The translations under genes and the position numbers were made by a program. The notes beneath the pieces were generated by a model, which was given only the letters and a program-made list of their open reading frames with translations, did no database searches and was not told the DNA's origin. A DNA stretch of 64,000 nucleotides from an uncultured Candidatus Poseidoniales archaeon (GTDB lineage Archaea; Thermoplasmatota; Poseidoniia; Poseidoniales; Poseidoniaceae): the NCBI GenBank assembly GCA_905182185.1, contig CAJJAP010000007.1:81461-145460 (forward strand). Reading direction: 5' to 3'. This document shows, piece by piece, positions 1-9,126 of this stretch; positions within the stretch are counted from its first letter, which is position 1; each line of letters starts with the position of its first letter.

Positions 1-224
1 GTATACAATAGTTCATGCAATCTACTTTCACCATTGTTGATGGCATCTAATCCCAATCCATACTGAATTGCATCATTGCCTGTCAATTCCAAACTAGAAT
101 CTTTGGCGATGGATGGCGAGTCAGGTACTTGAATTTGAATCAAAAATGTTGCACTCATGAAAAATAACCAAAACAGAGTTAACATCTCAAGAATATGAAT
201 CTGAGCAACTTCATCGTCCCTCAT
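1..224 (-). CDS. Membrane-anchored protein of the pilus/secretion operon (partial, runs off the window)
   Basis: The reading frame opens with an ATG six bases after the stop of the upstream platform gene and stays open to the window edge, giving 74 residues. The start has the form MRDDEVAQIHILEM, followed by a hydrophobic stretch (LFWLFFMSATFLIQI, about residues 16-30) and then a polar, extracytoplasmic-looking segment. The layout of a short charged head, a Q-x-H-x-LE motif and one membrane helix resembles the small 'QAHTLE' membrane proteins (DUF7288-like) found beside archaeal Tad/FlaJ-type genes; that likeness is from memory. It is probably a pilin-like or accessory component translated with the platform proteins. 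An internal ATG 39 bases downstream is a possible alternative start. The C-terminus is missing. Confidence 0.6.
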   Translation of the reverse strand, partial: MRDDEVAQIHILEMLTLFWLFFMSATFLIQIQVPDSPSIAKDSSLELTGNDAIQYGLGLDAINNGESRLHELLY

Positions 225-229
225 GGAGA

Positions 230-1798
230 TCACCCGAAGTATAACGAAGAAGGAACAAATGTACCCGAAGACGGATTCAATCCAGGGGTCAAAGTTACAC
301 CGATCAGGTCTGGTGAGAATGCAATGAAATTGAAGACCACCAATGCGACTAAAATCATATATCCTGAATGTTTGAAACCTGTGGAAAATCTACCAGTGGC
401 CATCAGGCCAGCCATTGTTCCATTTCCAAGGGCTTGCATAGTCACTCCGTAATAGAAAATTGTAACGAAAAACAGCGGGTCGATATTACGGATAGTCATG
501 TTTCCAATAGTCGAACCGCCACTGCTTTCATCACCATTGTTAGAGCCTGCAATCGCGGGAATAAAGACCTTAGCAAGAACTACGATAACCCCTAGGAACA
601 CGAAATATGAAGTCCAGATAACCGCAATATACGAACCGATAGCACGCTTTCTTTCACCTTCTAAGAACTTCAATTCTCTTGAGTCATTTGCAGCAGTAAC
701 TAGAATATCGGAGATCTTTCCACCCGCTCTATCCGCTTCAGCAATCAATGCAATCGCACGTTTCACCAATGGTGTGCCGACTCTATTTGCGAATTGAACA
801 ATAACATCACTGAACTTGACACCCCAGGATAATTGGTCTGACATTTTCTTGACTTCATCATTGAGGGCACCGTATTCTGACCTTGCCAGCGTTTGAACTG
901 CAACCGTCATCGACAGACCACCTTTCCAGTATTCTGCTAAATCTCTAAGGAAATCTGGGAATTTTTCTTCGACACGATTCTTCTCGTCCTCAACCTTCTC
1001 CCAATAATAGGAAGCAGGGAAAATTAGGAAAAAGAATGTAAATCCAAAGAAGTTGAGGAAAATAAGCGGATGAATATTGCCCCCTAGTAGTGATGGGCCA
1101 AGCCAATATGATTTGTTATTCATATTGGTAGGAATTCCATCATAATAATGAACGGTCATATCAAAATTGAACTCTGAAAGATATTTTCCTTCTTCATTTG
1201 AGAATATAACCAACTCATATCGAGTATCTGGGTCTATACTCTGAAGGTTAATTTCACATTTCTCATTATTTTTCCCAGTTGTTCCGTTGAAATGGTCAAC
1301 GACATCAGCATTCTTATCTCTTATCGCAACGGTATATTCTGTCGGGCTATCGGCCGAAACCGAACAGTTGAGCCAGAGAGGCTGTTGTAAAATAGTCCCG
1401 CCAGTGGCTTCCTTTTCAACACCGGGTACATCGAAGTTCTTACCTCGCTTAGTAATTCCATTCCACTCATCAGAAACCCAAGTAACACGGTCTGGTTTAT
1501 CTTGTAGAATCGCACATGAATTGTTAGCCGCATAACTCGGCTTTTGATTGGTGCTGAAATGCTGACCCATTGATTCCCCTGTGACGGGGTCCTGTGCGGT
1601 TGCCCCACAATACAAATTTGTAAACATCGGTTCACCATTAGGAGTTGGTACGAATCCAGAATTGGCAACCCACATCACACCACAACTTAGACCAATCACA
1701 ATTGAAATTGCTATTATGGCGTATAACTTTGTCAAGGTCGTATCATCCTTAGGGAAGTCTAATTCGACGGTTATCTTGTCCTTCTTCTTTTTCGCCAT
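230..1798 (-). CDS. Type II/IV pilus secretion platform protein (TadC/FlaJ-like, T2SSF domain) with a large external insert
   Basis: Inner-membrane platform protein expected to couple the secretion ATPase to pilus subunit assembly. It has 522 residues: a Lys-rich N-terminus, a first membrane helix (about 25-45), a roughly 190-residue hydrophilic domain with several Cys and N-glycosylation-type sequons, a second helix (about 245-275), and then a T2SSF-type cytoplasmic helical domain (starting near FPDFLRDLAEYWKGG and containing AEADRAGGKISDIL). Further membrane helices follow at the C-terminus. FlaJ/TadC proteins normally have no such large external domain after helix 1, so this insert may be a surface-exposed specialisation. 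The gene lies 13 bp after the second platform gene in the same operon. The family call is firm; the substrate is unknown. Confidence 0.85.
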   Translation of the reverse strand: MAKKKKDKITVELDFPKDDTTLTKLYAIIAISIVIGLSCGVMWVANSGFVPTPNGEPMFTNLYCGATAQDPVTGESMGQHFSTNQKPSYAANNSCAILQDKPDRVTWVSDEWNGITKRGKNFDVPGVEKEATGGTILQQPLWLNCSVSADSPTEYTVAIRDKNADVVDHFNGTTGKNNEKCEINLQSIDPDTRYELVIFSNEEGKYLSEFNFDMTVHYYDGIPTNMNNKSYWLGPSLLGGNIHPLIFLNFFGFTFFFLIFPASYYWEKVEDEKNRVEEKFPDFLRDLAEYWKGGLSMTVAVQTLARSEYGALNDEVKKMSDQLSWGVKFSDVIVQFANRVGTPLVKRAIALIAEADRAGGKISDILVTAANDSRELKFLEGERKRAIGSYIAVIWTSYFVFLGVIVVLAKVFIPAIAGSNNGDESSGGSTIGNMTIRNIDPLFFVTIFYYGVTMQALGNGTMAGLMATGRFSTGFKHSGYMILVALVVFNFIAFSPDLIGVTLTPGLNPSSGTFVPSSLYFG

Positions 1799-1811
1799 AT
1801 ATCCACCCCCA

Positions 1812-2831
1812 TCACATGTCTTGTTCCTTACTGCTGGTCCAAACTAGTATCGCATATGCTACGTGAATCATCGGAATGAATCCTAGAACGATTCCATATA
1901 GCATTCCTTCAGACATTTGTGCACCTGAACCAGATACCCAGAACATAATGACAAGCATCACGATCAGGAACAGAGGCATAGCCACTGCAACAACAATATA
2001 TGATTCTGCAAGTAGTGCAATCGATTCGAGGAATTGCCCCAATCGGGTTCTGTTTTCACGCATGTAATGCTCTGCACGATTTAGGAAGAACAGTTTCAAC
2101 TGACCTCCAGCCGTTAGAGTTCCGACCATACCTTGGAAAAACTCAGTTAGCCACACCGAAGGAGCCCTGTCGACACTCAGTTTCATCGCTGTAATCAGGT
2201 CGTATCCAAGCAATGTTACATCGCGATATACCATCGCAGCATCATCTGAGACATCCAAATAAATCTCTTTATTCATTGCTAAAGAACGGAAAATCTTCGA
2301 GGGAGTTGCGTTTGCTGCCGCCATTGCAGCCGTATATGATGCTGCATATGGAAGGTATTTTTCGATCATATCCCCTCTTCTTGCTGCCTCTCTTGCGGGG
2401 GCCCCTTTGAGGTATTTATATCCGAAATATGGGATTAACAATCCTCCTAGCAAAATAATTCCTGTTGAAAAGTTTGAAGGAAATTCTTGGTAAGCAAAAT
2501 CAGGACATCCTTTACCTGGCTTTGAATCATCTATTAATTCTGGATACCAATATTCCCATTCATAGCATGGTAGTTCTGTTGCTGGGTCTTGAATACCTTC
2601 CCAATATGCAATTACGCCGATATCAGGAATAAAAAAGATTGCAACAAAGGCCCATGATATCGCCACTATCGCCAATGATGTAACAATTGTAGTTGCTAGG
2701 AAGACTTCAGGCATAATCGGCATTGAAGCCTTGATTAAGTTTTTAGACAACTCCTTGTCATTCCTTGCTTTAGATTTGAGAACGCCGCCTAGAATCCGGT
2801 TACAGATTCTTTGCCATGCTGTCAAATCCAT
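1812..2831 (-). CDS. Second type II/IV secretion platform protein (TadB/FlaJ-like)
   Basis: A 339-residue membrane protein. The N-terminal membrane segment (about 40-70) is followed by an external loop of about 50 residues rich in Trp/Tyr with two Cys, a second helix pair, a cytoplasmic helical domain of T2SSF type (EKYLPYAASYTAAMAAANAT, FFQGMVGTLTAGGQLKLFF) and a C-terminal pair of helices (about 275-330). Two unequal platform proteins beside one ATPase is the usual arrangement of archaeal Tad-like and type IV pilus systems. The gene starts 19 bp after the ATPase stop and is followed by the larger platform gene, so the three are probably co-transcribed. A specific role such as adhesion or secretion cannot be read from the sequence. 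Confidence 0.8.
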   Translation of the reverse strand: MDLTAWQRICNRILGGVLKSKARNDKELSKNLIKASMPIMPEVFLATTIVTSLAIVAISWAFVAIFFIPDIGVIAYWEGIQDPATELPCYEWEYWYPELIDDSKPGKGCPDFAYQEFPSNFSTGIILLGGLLIPYFGYKYLKGAPAREAARRGDMIEKYLPYAASYTAAMAAANATPSKIFRSLAMNKEIYLDVSDDAAMVYRDVTLLGYDLITAMKLSVDRAPSVWLTEFFQGMVGTLTAGGQLKLFFLNRAEHYMRENRTRLGQFLESIALLAESYIVVAVAMPLFLIVMLVIMFWVSGSGAQMSEGMLYGIVLGFIPMIHVAYAILVWTSSKEQDM

Positions 2832-2850
2832 TTTCTCTCACCTCAAGGAT

Positions 2851-4377
2851 TCAACGAAGCCCATCAACACGGGCAAGGATTTCTTTTGGACGGACGTAGT
2901 ATTCTGTCACTAATTGTGCCACTTGGTCAGCTTTACGAATATCGTTCAAAACCATCCATTCCAAAATTCGCTTTCTAGTTCGAAGTTCTCTCCTCATCTC
3001 CTCTTGGCTGAAATTTATTTTGACCATGATCTTTTCTAAGACATATGACTTTCCAGAGAAGATATAATCATCGGTATTTACGTCCCAGCGGAATACTTCA
3101 TTGGTGATGATTTCCATTGAGTTCGGATCAATACCCACAATTTCAACTACCTGCTTTGTACGTCGTACACGACGGCCATTAATACGGGTCTGAATTTGAA
3201 TACTACATGCTTCTAGAGCAGGAATTAGTACACGTGGAATATCGATCGGCTTATTTTCTAAACGATGTACTAGTGATGGAACTGAATCTGCGTGAACTGT
3301 TGAGTAAGCACAGTGCCCAGTAGCCATTGCTTGGAATAAAACATAAGCCTCAGCACCACGAATCTCTCCAACAATAATATATTCTGGCCGCTCACGAAGA
3401 GCAGCCTTTAGCAACTCGAATTCTCCGATTTCACCATCTTTATTTTCACCACCAAAACCTTGTCTTGTTAAACCTGGAACCCAGTTTGGTTGAGGGATGT
3501 TAACTTCACGAGTTGATTCAATTGATACAATCTTCATCTGCCATGGGATAAAAATACACATTGCATTCAAAGTTGTAGTTTTACCGGATGCCGTACCACC
3601 TACGAATAGCATTGGAACTTCATTTTGGAAACAGACCCAAAGATAAGCCGCCATAAGAGAAGACATTGTTCTAAAAGCAACGATATCTGCTGGAGAAAAC
3701 GGGTCATCCTTGAACCTTCTAATACAGAATGCTGAACCGCGGGTTGAGATTTCTCTTCCCAGTTTCATTACAATTCGAGAACCATCCATTAGTGTAGCAT
3801 CTAGAAGGGGTTCAGCAACTGAAATATGCTTACCACAACGTTGTGCCAACTTAATCACATAGGATTCTAATTCGTGGTCGGTTTCCCAAACACAAGTAGT
3901 CTCGATAGATTCGAACTTTCGATGATATGCGAAAATAGGTACATTGGTTCCATCCAATGAAATATCTTCAACGTTGATATCGTGCATCAACATGTCCATT
4001 TTTCCGTAACCGATAAGATCTCTACGTAGATAATAGAACATTTTGGACTTGGACTTTTTATTGATTTTCATTCCGTATGACTTGATGACCTTGTCAAGTG
4101 CTGTTCTCAGATAAGCATCTGGGTCTGCATCGATTTCTTCAATGTTTGCAGTTAGAGAACGGATAAAAATATCCATGATTTCTTCACGTTGTTCTTGCTC
4201 CTTCTTAGTCAATGGAGGTTCGATAATTTGGTAGAGAATATTGAGGGTTTGTTTGTCGCGAACGATGCGAGCAAATGCGTGAGGTGGTATCACTGGATAT
4301 TTGTCCAATTCGTCATATTGGGCACGTTGTTGTGCGCGCTTACCCTTGCCACCTCCTTTTCCTTTCTTCCTCGCCAT
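2851..4377 (-). CDS. Type II/IV secretion system ATPase (TadA/GspE/VirB11 superfamily)
   Basis: Hexameric motor ATPase expected to power pilus assembly or secretion at the cytoplasmic membrane face. The 508-residue protein has a very basic N-terminus (MARKKGKGGGKGKR), an N-terminal domain with the GYGKMDMLMHD segment that precedes the ATPase core in this family, and a Walker A P-loop GGTASGKTT near residues 259-267. Further on are an Asp-box-like stretch (VSIESTREVNIPQPNW), the Walker B region (ERPEYIIVGEIRGAEA) and the His box (MATGHCAYSTVHAD). It is the first gene of a four-gene minus-strand operon with two platform proteins and a partial membrane protein. The 158-bp gap upstream separates it from the UPF0200 gene. 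All catalytic motifs appear intact. Confidence 0.93.
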   Translation of the reverse strand: MARKKGKGGGKGKRAQQRAQYDELDKYPVIPPHAFARIVRDKQTLNILYQIIEPPLTKKEQEQREEIMDIFIRSLTANIEEIDADPDAYLRTALDKVIKSYGMKINKKSKSKMFYYLRRDLIGYGKMDMLMHDINVEDISLDGTNVPIFAYHRKFESIETTCVWETDHELESYVIKLAQRCGKHISVAEPLLDATLMDGSRIVMKLGREISTRGSAFCIRRFKDDPFSPADIVAFRTMSSLMAAYLWVCFQNEVPMLFVGGTASGKTTTLNAMCIFIPWQMKIVSIESTREVNIPQPNWVPGLTRQGFGGENKDGEIGEFELLKAALRERPEYIIVGEIRGAEAYVLFQAMATGHCAYSTVHADSVPSLVHRLENKPIDIPRVLIPALEACSIQIQTRINGRRVRRTKQVVEIVGIDPNSMEIITNEVFRWDVNTDDYIFSGKSYVLEKIMVKINFSQEEMRRELRTRKRILEWMVLNDIRKADQVAQLVTEYYVRPKEILARVDGLR

Positions 4378-4535
4378 GAACTCAGCCCCCTTGAAGCAAT
4401 TTGCTCACGCCTCATCCCCGACTATAACACTTCGCTGAAAATAACCCCTAAAACGGGCCACCTGCAATTATTTCTGCTTTGCCGAATGGTAATGAATGAA
4501 AGAGAGATGGGTTCAGATTGCAATAGCGACTATTA

Positions 4536-5081
4536 CTAGATTTGCTTAAGCCAAATTTGACATTTGTTGATAAATTCGACTAAGTTCCCATCGTTATCTA
4601 TCACAGAATCTGCTTGTACAATCAACTTGTCTAGGCCCCATCCAATTTCGCGTTCGTCGCGGATTTTCAATGATTCTCTATCCCCATCTTCCGCTCTGCC
4701 ACGCATTTGAATTCTGTGGAAACGAACGTCTACTTCTGCAGTTACCGCCACAGTTGAAAATCGCTCTTGCCAATGAGCGAAAAAAACATCATATTCTGCA
4801 ACACCCCGCAATCCTTCAATCAGTACAATATTGTGATCTTCCAAAAGATTATCAACTGCGCTACAGAGACGTACAGCAAGGACATCATCTCCAAATTGTT
4901 GCCTTAATTGTTGAGCAACTTCTCCAAAAACCTCGGGGTATTCTTCTATATCACGTTTCTTTACTTCTGCACGAACCATATCACCCATAGACAATACTGG
5001 GATTCCAGATTCTGCAAGTACTGCAGCGAATTCCCCCTTGCCACTGGCAGGGAGACCGCAGACTGCAATAACACGACCCAT
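4536..5081 (-). CDS. Predicted nucleotide kinase, UPF0200 family (AAA/adenylate-kinase-like P-loop)
   Basis: A P-loop kinase-like protein of about 181 residues. MGRVIAVCGLPASGKGEF carries the Walker A motif, followed by the family-typical segment (VLSMGDMVRAEVKKR) and a Walker B-like strand (NIVLIEGLRG). UPF0200 proteins are widespread in archaea and resemble adenylate and dephospho-CoA kinases, but the substrate is not established. The frame extends 10 residues upstream to a TTG (end 5111); I prefer the internal ATG because family members begin a few residues before the P-loop strand. It lies upstream of the secretion operon on the same strand without clear functional linkage. Confidence 0.75.
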   Translation of the reverse strand: MGRVIAVCGLPASGKGEFAAVLAESGIPVLSMGDMVRAEVKKRDIEEYPEVFGEVAQQLRQQFGDDVLAVRLCSAVDNLLEDHNIVLIEGLRGVAEYDVFFAHWQERFSTVAVTAEVDVRFHRIQMRGRAEDGDRESLKIRDEREIGWGLDKLIVQADSVIDNDGNLVEFINKCQIWLKQI

Positions 5082-5152
5082 GTTGCCAAGGTGACAACCG
5101 CCACACATCAAGATAGCCCCTTCAAATCAGCAAGAGCGCCAATATTTGCTAG

Positions 5153-5995
5153 TCACTTATGCTGCCACTTTGCTGGATGACGGCCAATAAAAGCTGAGAC
5201 TCCAATCTCTTTGTCTTCACTGTCAAACAGATTTGCAAATGCTTCTGCTTCTATAGCGACCCCTTCTTCCAACCCAATACTAAGGGCTGTTCTAATCGTC
5301 TGCTTTGCTACTTTCAGAGTATGAGATGATTTAGCGCCTATTTTCTTTGCAATATCAATCGTAAATTGGTACAATTGTTCTGCCTCCACGACATGGTTTA
5401 CCAAGCCCCACTTTAGGGCATCTGCAGAATTTATCATCTCACCGGTCATCACCATTTCCATGGTTTTACCGTAGCCTACCAAATTAACCAAACGTTGAGT
5501 TGCGCCATAGCCAGGAATGAGTCCAAGATTAATCTCGGGTGTTCCAAATCTTGAACGGTCACTAGCGACGCGTATATCGCATGAGCAGGCGACTTCGCAG
5601 CCGCCACCTAAGGCAAATCCATCGACCATTGCTATTGTGGGCTTACTAATACCCCATAATGCCTCTACTGCGTTTTGTGCAAACATCTTTCTAATGTCAT
5701 CGCTCTTCTTGCCAACAAATTCAGTAATATCTGCACCTGCAACAAAGGCATTTGGTTTTGCCCTTTTGCCTTCTTCTGCTTCCTTTGGTTGCGCACCAGT
5801 AATGACTACGACTCTAATTGAATCTGTATTTTCAACCCAAGAAACCATGGCTTTTAGACTAGACATTACTTCTGCATTTAGCGCATTTAATTTATCTGGC
5901 CGATCGATAGTAACAAAGGCAATTGAACCTAAATCTTCAGAATCATCAACTGCAATTTCATCGATGCGAAGTACATCGCTTTGAGGTGCGGACAT
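5153..5995 (-). CDS. Enoyl-CoA hydratase/isomerase family protein (crotonase fold)
   Basis: A 280-residue crotonase-superfamily enzyme, probably acting in fatty-acid or amino-acid acyl-CoA breakdown. Hallmarks are the substrate-binding N-terminal strand (VTIDRPDKLNALN), the oxyanion-hole and first catalytic Glu region (MVDGFALGGGCEVA), and the second catalytic Glu segment (FGTPEINLGLIPGYGATQRL). Both glutamates needed for the hydratase reaction are present, so 2-enoyl-CoA hydration is the likely activity rather than isomerase-only chemistry. The tail ends IGRHPAKWQHK. It is divergent from the ABC exporter with about 140 bp between. No other beta-oxidation gene is nearby. Confidence 0.88.
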   Translation of the reverse strand: MSAPQSDVLRIDEIAVDDSEDLGSIAFVTIDRPDKLNALNAEVMSSLKAMVSWVENTDSIRVVVITGAQPKEAEEGKRAKPNAFVAGADITEFVGKKSDDIRKMFAQNAVEALWGISKPTIAMVDGFALGGGCEVACSCDIRVASDRSRFGTPEINLGLIPGYGATQRLVNLVGYGKTMEMVMTGEMINSADALKWGLVNHVVEAEQLYQFTIDIAKKIGAKSSHTLKVAKQTIRTALSIGLEEGVAIEAEAFANLFDSEDKEIGVSAFIGRHPAKWQHK

Positions 5996-6136
5996 AGTAA
6001 TGCCAACAGACTTCAGTTCATCATTTCACCGCTTGAAATATTACTTTTCAGCCAATCTCGTAAAAAAATATCATCGCCAGCAAAAATCGCACCATTTTAA
6101 GCAAGGATAGAAAACTAAAGGCGACTAGGGAGGCGT

Positions 6137-6922
6137 ATGGGTGATGATTCAATGCCTCTGGTCAAAGCTATTGACATGGCAAAAAAATATGGTGATTTCA
6201 TTGCCCTTCACCCATTAAATGTTGAAGTCCATGCTGGAGAATTCTTCGGAGTATTTGGACCCAATGGAGCAGGAAAATCAACATTTATCAAACTACTAAC
6301 AGGTCAACTGAGGGCTAGTAAAGGCGAGATTGAAGTTCTTGGAGTCAATGCTCGAACCGACCCTCAAAAACTGAAAGCAAATATCGGTATTGTCCCCGAA
6401 TCTGAATCGCCACCTTCTTTCTTAACACCTGCTGAATTCTTAGAATTCGTTGCAAGATTACGTGGAGTTGATGATGTTGCTGGAAAGGTTGAATATTGGC
6501 TTGAATGGTTTGGCATGGAAGAAAAAAGAGATACCATGTGCAAGGATCTGTCAAAAGGACAGCGCCAAAAAGTAATGCTAGCGACCGCATTTATTCACAA
6601 GCCAAAATTGCTTTTCCTCGATGAACCATTTGCTAACCTCGACCCAATTTATCAACGTAAATGTAGAGAGTGGTTGCTACAACATGTAAAGGATGGTGGA
6701 ACTATTTTCCTATGCTCTCACGTTCTTGAAATGGCGGAAAGAATGTGTAACCGCATGGCCATTATCAACAATGGTAAAGTTCTCGCTGCTGGCACTGTTA
6801 AGGGATTGAAAATAGATCCTTCTGAAACTCTTGAAGACGTATTTATTCGCCTTGTAGGCCATTCGATTGAAGATGCTGAAAGGCTAGAAGATGATGGTGT
6901 AACAAATTCCGAGGAGGAATGA
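6137..6922 (+). CDS. ABC transporter ATP-binding protein
   Basis: Cytoplasmic ATPase subunit of a two-gene ABC system. Its 261 residues include Walker A (GPNGAGKST), a Q-loop region, the signature (LSKGQRQKV), Walker B (LLFLDEPFANLDP) and the H-loop (LCSHVLE). The architecture and C-terminal extension match the CcmA/NatA class, which drives export or membrane-protein processes. The signature reads LSKGQ rather than LSGGQ, a common conservative variant. The start is supported by an AGGGAGG ribosome-binding site. The stop overlaps the permease start in an ATGA arrangement, so the two are translationally coupled. Confidence 0.93.
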   Translation: MGDDSMPLVKAIDMAKKYGDFIALHPLNVEVHAGEFFGVFGPNGAGKSTFIKLLTGQLRASKGEIEVLGVNARTDPQKLKANIGIVPESESPPSFLTPAEFLEFVARLRGVDDVAGKVEYWLEWFGMEEKRDTMCKDLSKGQRQKVMLATAFIHKPKLLFLDEPFANLDPIYQRKCREWLLQHVKDGGTIFLCSHVLEMAERMCNRMAIINNGKVLAAGTVKGLKIDPSETLEDVFIRLVGHSIEDAERLEDDGVTNSEEE

Positions 6923-8628
6923 AAATGCCAACCACCATCACTACTCGGGATTGGTCGGAGTTAGTTGATGAAGAGGGTGAATATTCACAACCTGTAAAAC
7001 TTGGAACTACAAATCTTGGACTTAAGTTACTCGAGCCGTTGAATGTATTTGCTGCATTTAAAACTACATTTTTGGTTATGTTTAAGGAAGAAAGGAGGAA
7101 AAGTTTGGAATTTGCTAATAGGCGCCACATGATGCTTTTTCCATTGATGTTAGCATTGATTACCATGGTCACGACCATCGGATTACAATTCTTGGTCGGC
7201 GATTCAGCAGCACAAGTTTCTAATATTGAACAAAAAACATTCTCTTGGGGAGAATTAAGATTCGCTTTACACCTACCATTGCTGATGTTCAGTTTAGGAA
7301 TGGGGACTTTTGCATTCATGGGCCAAGATGCGATTATACATCGCTCTGGAACTAAGAATTTCTTACTCGCAGCACCGGCATTACAGCCCCTTCCGAACTC
7401 AGTAGCCCACTTTGCATACTTCATCAAGGATTTACTATTCTATGTAATGCTGATTTTAACACCTGTTCTTGCTGGAATGGGTCTTGGAATTCTTATCGAT
7501 AATTACACAGCGATTAACACTCCACTACTTTGGTCAAGTCTGCCATGGACTTGGATTGCAATGATTACAACACTGGCCCAAGGGCTTTCAGTTTCATTCT
7601 TAGCCAGTTCTTTGTGGATGAGAGGACGACCTTATACGATAGTTGGTCCAATCCTTATCGTCGCAATTGGAATTGCTGTAGGTTTGGGCAAAGTGGATTC
7701 ACATTATTTCTTATGGGGCTTAGCAGCGCAAACTACCCAAAGTTTCACTTTCGTAATTATTGGATTAGGGGCTTCAATAGCAATCGGACTTATTGCAAGT
7801 GCATTGATTACGGATGATTTTGATGTGGCTGTCGTAGAAAGAGGCGATTTACTAGGTCCAATTTACGACCGCCTTGGGTTCTTGGGCAAAGGAGAACTTA
7901 GACTAATTGTTGCCAAGGAATTTGTTGATTTAATTCGTTCTGGTGCGTTAAAAAAGATGACTGTATCCTATGCAATTCCATTAGCAGTATTATTGGGCAT
8001 GGCATGGCTTGTTGACTTCGCAGAAGCACCTATCCCGATTAATTTACTATCCTATGCCCCGTTTTTGGGATTCTTTGGGTTTAACTTTTATTCCTGGTTA
8101 ACAATATTAGATTCTCCAGATTTCATGAATGGGCTTCCACTTAGAGTACCACAATTAATACGAGCAAAAGTAGTAGTATATTTCATCGCAACTTCTTGGA
8201 TATCTCTGATATTTATTGTTACAATGGCTTGGAGATTAGATGAATGGGCCAACCTACCAACCAGTATTGTTGTAATGTTTGCCAACTCGATCTACATTGT
8301 CGCATTGACTGCTTTCTTGATGGGATTGAGGCCAAACCGAGCAATTTTTGATGCCTCGGTAATGATTTGGTTTTGGATCGGTTCTGTCATCCCACTGCTC
8401 GCATTATTCTTACTCTCCTTCACACAAGGAGATGTTTCACTTTACGGCAACTGGTGGGAGAGGACTAGTCAAGATGGATTGGCAGCAACCGCTCAGATTT
8501 ACGACCAATCATTAGTTCAGCAAGGATTCATGGGCATGCTTACTGTGTCCATTTTATTACTGATAGCAAGTGCACTGCTATGGAAATTAATGGACAAGAG
8601 ATGGAGAACTGCCCCCTTTGAAAATTGA
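6919..8628 (+). CDS. ABC transporter permease, multi-spanning membrane protein
   Basis: A 569-residue polytopic membrane protein with an approximately 75-residue cytoplasmic head and about a dozen hydrophobic segments arranged as two similar halves. The second half begins after the cytoplasmic linker RLGFLGKGELRLIVAKEF. It partners the overlapping ATPase gene, with GAGGAGGA directly before the ATG. The size and the presence of only two genes suggest an exporter of the ABC-2 kind with both membrane halves fused in one chain. The substrate cannot be deduced. A T-rich run follows the stop closely. Confidence 0.8.
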   Translation: MKMPTTITTRDWSELVDEEGEYSQPVKLGTTNLGLKLLEPLNVFAAFKTTFLVMFKEERRKSLEFANRRHMMLFPLMLALITMVTTIGLQFLVGDSAAQVSNIEQKTFSWGELRFALHLPLLMFSLGMGTFAFMGQDAIIHRSGTKNFLLAAPALQPLPNSVAHFAYFIKDLLFYVMLILTPVLAGMGLGILIDNYTAINTPLLWSSLPWTWIAMITTLAQGLSVSFLASSLWMRGRPYTIVGPILIVAIGIAVGLGKVDSHYFLWGLAAQTTQSFTFVIIGLGASIAIGLIASALITDDFDVAVVERGDLLGPIYDRLGFLGKGELRLIVAKEFVDLIRSGALKKMTVSYAIPLAVLLGMAWLVDFAEAPIPINLLSYAPFLGFFGFNFYSWLTILDSPDFMNGLPLRVPQLIRAKVVVYFIATSWISLIFIVTMAWRLDEWANLPTSIVVMFANSIYIVALTAFLMGLRPNRAIFDASVMIWFWIGSVIPLLALFLLSFTQGDVSLYGNWWERTSQDGLAATAQIYDQSLVQQGFMGMLTVSILLLIASALLWKLMDKRWRTAPFEN

Positions 8629-8638
8629 TGGCTCTCAA

Positions 8639-8644
8639 TTTTTT
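8639..8644 (+). terminator. Poly-T terminator after the ABC exporter
   Basis: A run of six T begins 11 bp after the permease stop codon. Short T-runs just downstream of a stop are the usual archaeal intrinsic termination signal, and no hairpin is required. Confidence 0.45.
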
Positions 8645-8661
8645 AGCCTAAAGGCCGGGGA

Positions 8662-8683
8662 GATAACTGCCATTGCAGTTATC
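8662..8683. repeat. Perfect 9-bp inverted repeat between convergent genes
   Basis: GATAACTGC and GCAGTTATC are separated by CATT. The hairpin lies between the end of the ABC permease and the end of the minus-strand small basic gene, about 35 nt past the latter's stop. It could be a 3'-UTR stability element or a shared termination structure. No T-run follows it on the minus strand. Confidence 0.6.
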
Positions 8684-8717
8684 CATAATCGCCCGTAGGC
8701 GTGTACACTTATCCTAC

Positions 8718-9059
8718 TTAGAACTTGTAAGGCAAGTTCATTGCCTCAACATACTGGCGGAAGTGCGCCATGTGGCTCCTGTTATTAGCGATGAACCAAC
8801 GAGGAACCATTGGGACTTCCATCCAGGCGCTTCCAACTGTCTTGAGGGTACGACCCTTAGATATAGATCTCAACTCAGAAAGAAGTTGCTCATTCTTAGC
8901 TTTGATAGCTGCAGAGTCTTTGCAACAAGGGCCGCGAGAGTCGATCTTCTTTTGGCGCTTAGCTTGCTTGGCTTCCTTGGCTCGCTTCTCTTCCAACTTG
9001 ATCTGTTGGAAACCTGTCGTGTCTGGGATGCCGCCAGAATGTTTGGGGCGGAGGCGCAC
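8718..9059 (-). CDS. Small basic protein of unknown function with highly-expressed-type codon use
   Basis: Not recognised. The 113-residue frame (GTG start) encodes a Lys/Arg-rich protein with an Ala/Lys/Glu helix that is probably coiled coil (about residues 20-40, LEEKRAKEAKQAKRQKK), a CC pair in the middle and a conserved-looking aromatic C-terminus (VPRWFIANNRSHM to NLPYKF). Codons favour AAG, CGC, ATC and GTC more than neighbouring genes do, as in ribosomal-protein genes. A TATA box lies 70 bp upstream, and a perfect hairpin overlaps the GTG. The frame stays open 18 codons further upstream without an ATG (GAG ACA CGC..., very basic), so the true N-terminus is uncertain. A ribosome- or nucleic-acid-associated role would fit but is a guess. 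Confidence 0.55.
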   Translation of the reverse strand: MRLRPKHSGGIPDTTGFQQIKLEEKRAKEAKQAKRQKKIDSRGPCCKDSAAIKAKNEQLLSELRSISKGRTLKTVGSAWMEVPMVPRWFIANNRSHMAHFRQYVEAMNLPYKF

Positions 9060-9076
9060 CTTCTGGTGGGTGCGCC
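9053..9076 (-). promoter_or_regulatory. Hairpin covering the start codon of the small basic gene
   Basis: On the minus strand GGCGCACC and GGTGCGCC form a perfect 8-bp GC-rich stem with an 8-nt loop (CACCAGAA). The GTG start sits in the 3' arm. Such a structure in the leader could sequester the start and regulate translation, as in autogenous control of ribosomal proteins. This is inferred from sequence only. Confidence 0.45.
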
Positions 9077-9126
9077 GGTTTCTATGCCGTTGTGGCTCTT
9101 CTTTGCGTGTCTCTTATGTATTCATG

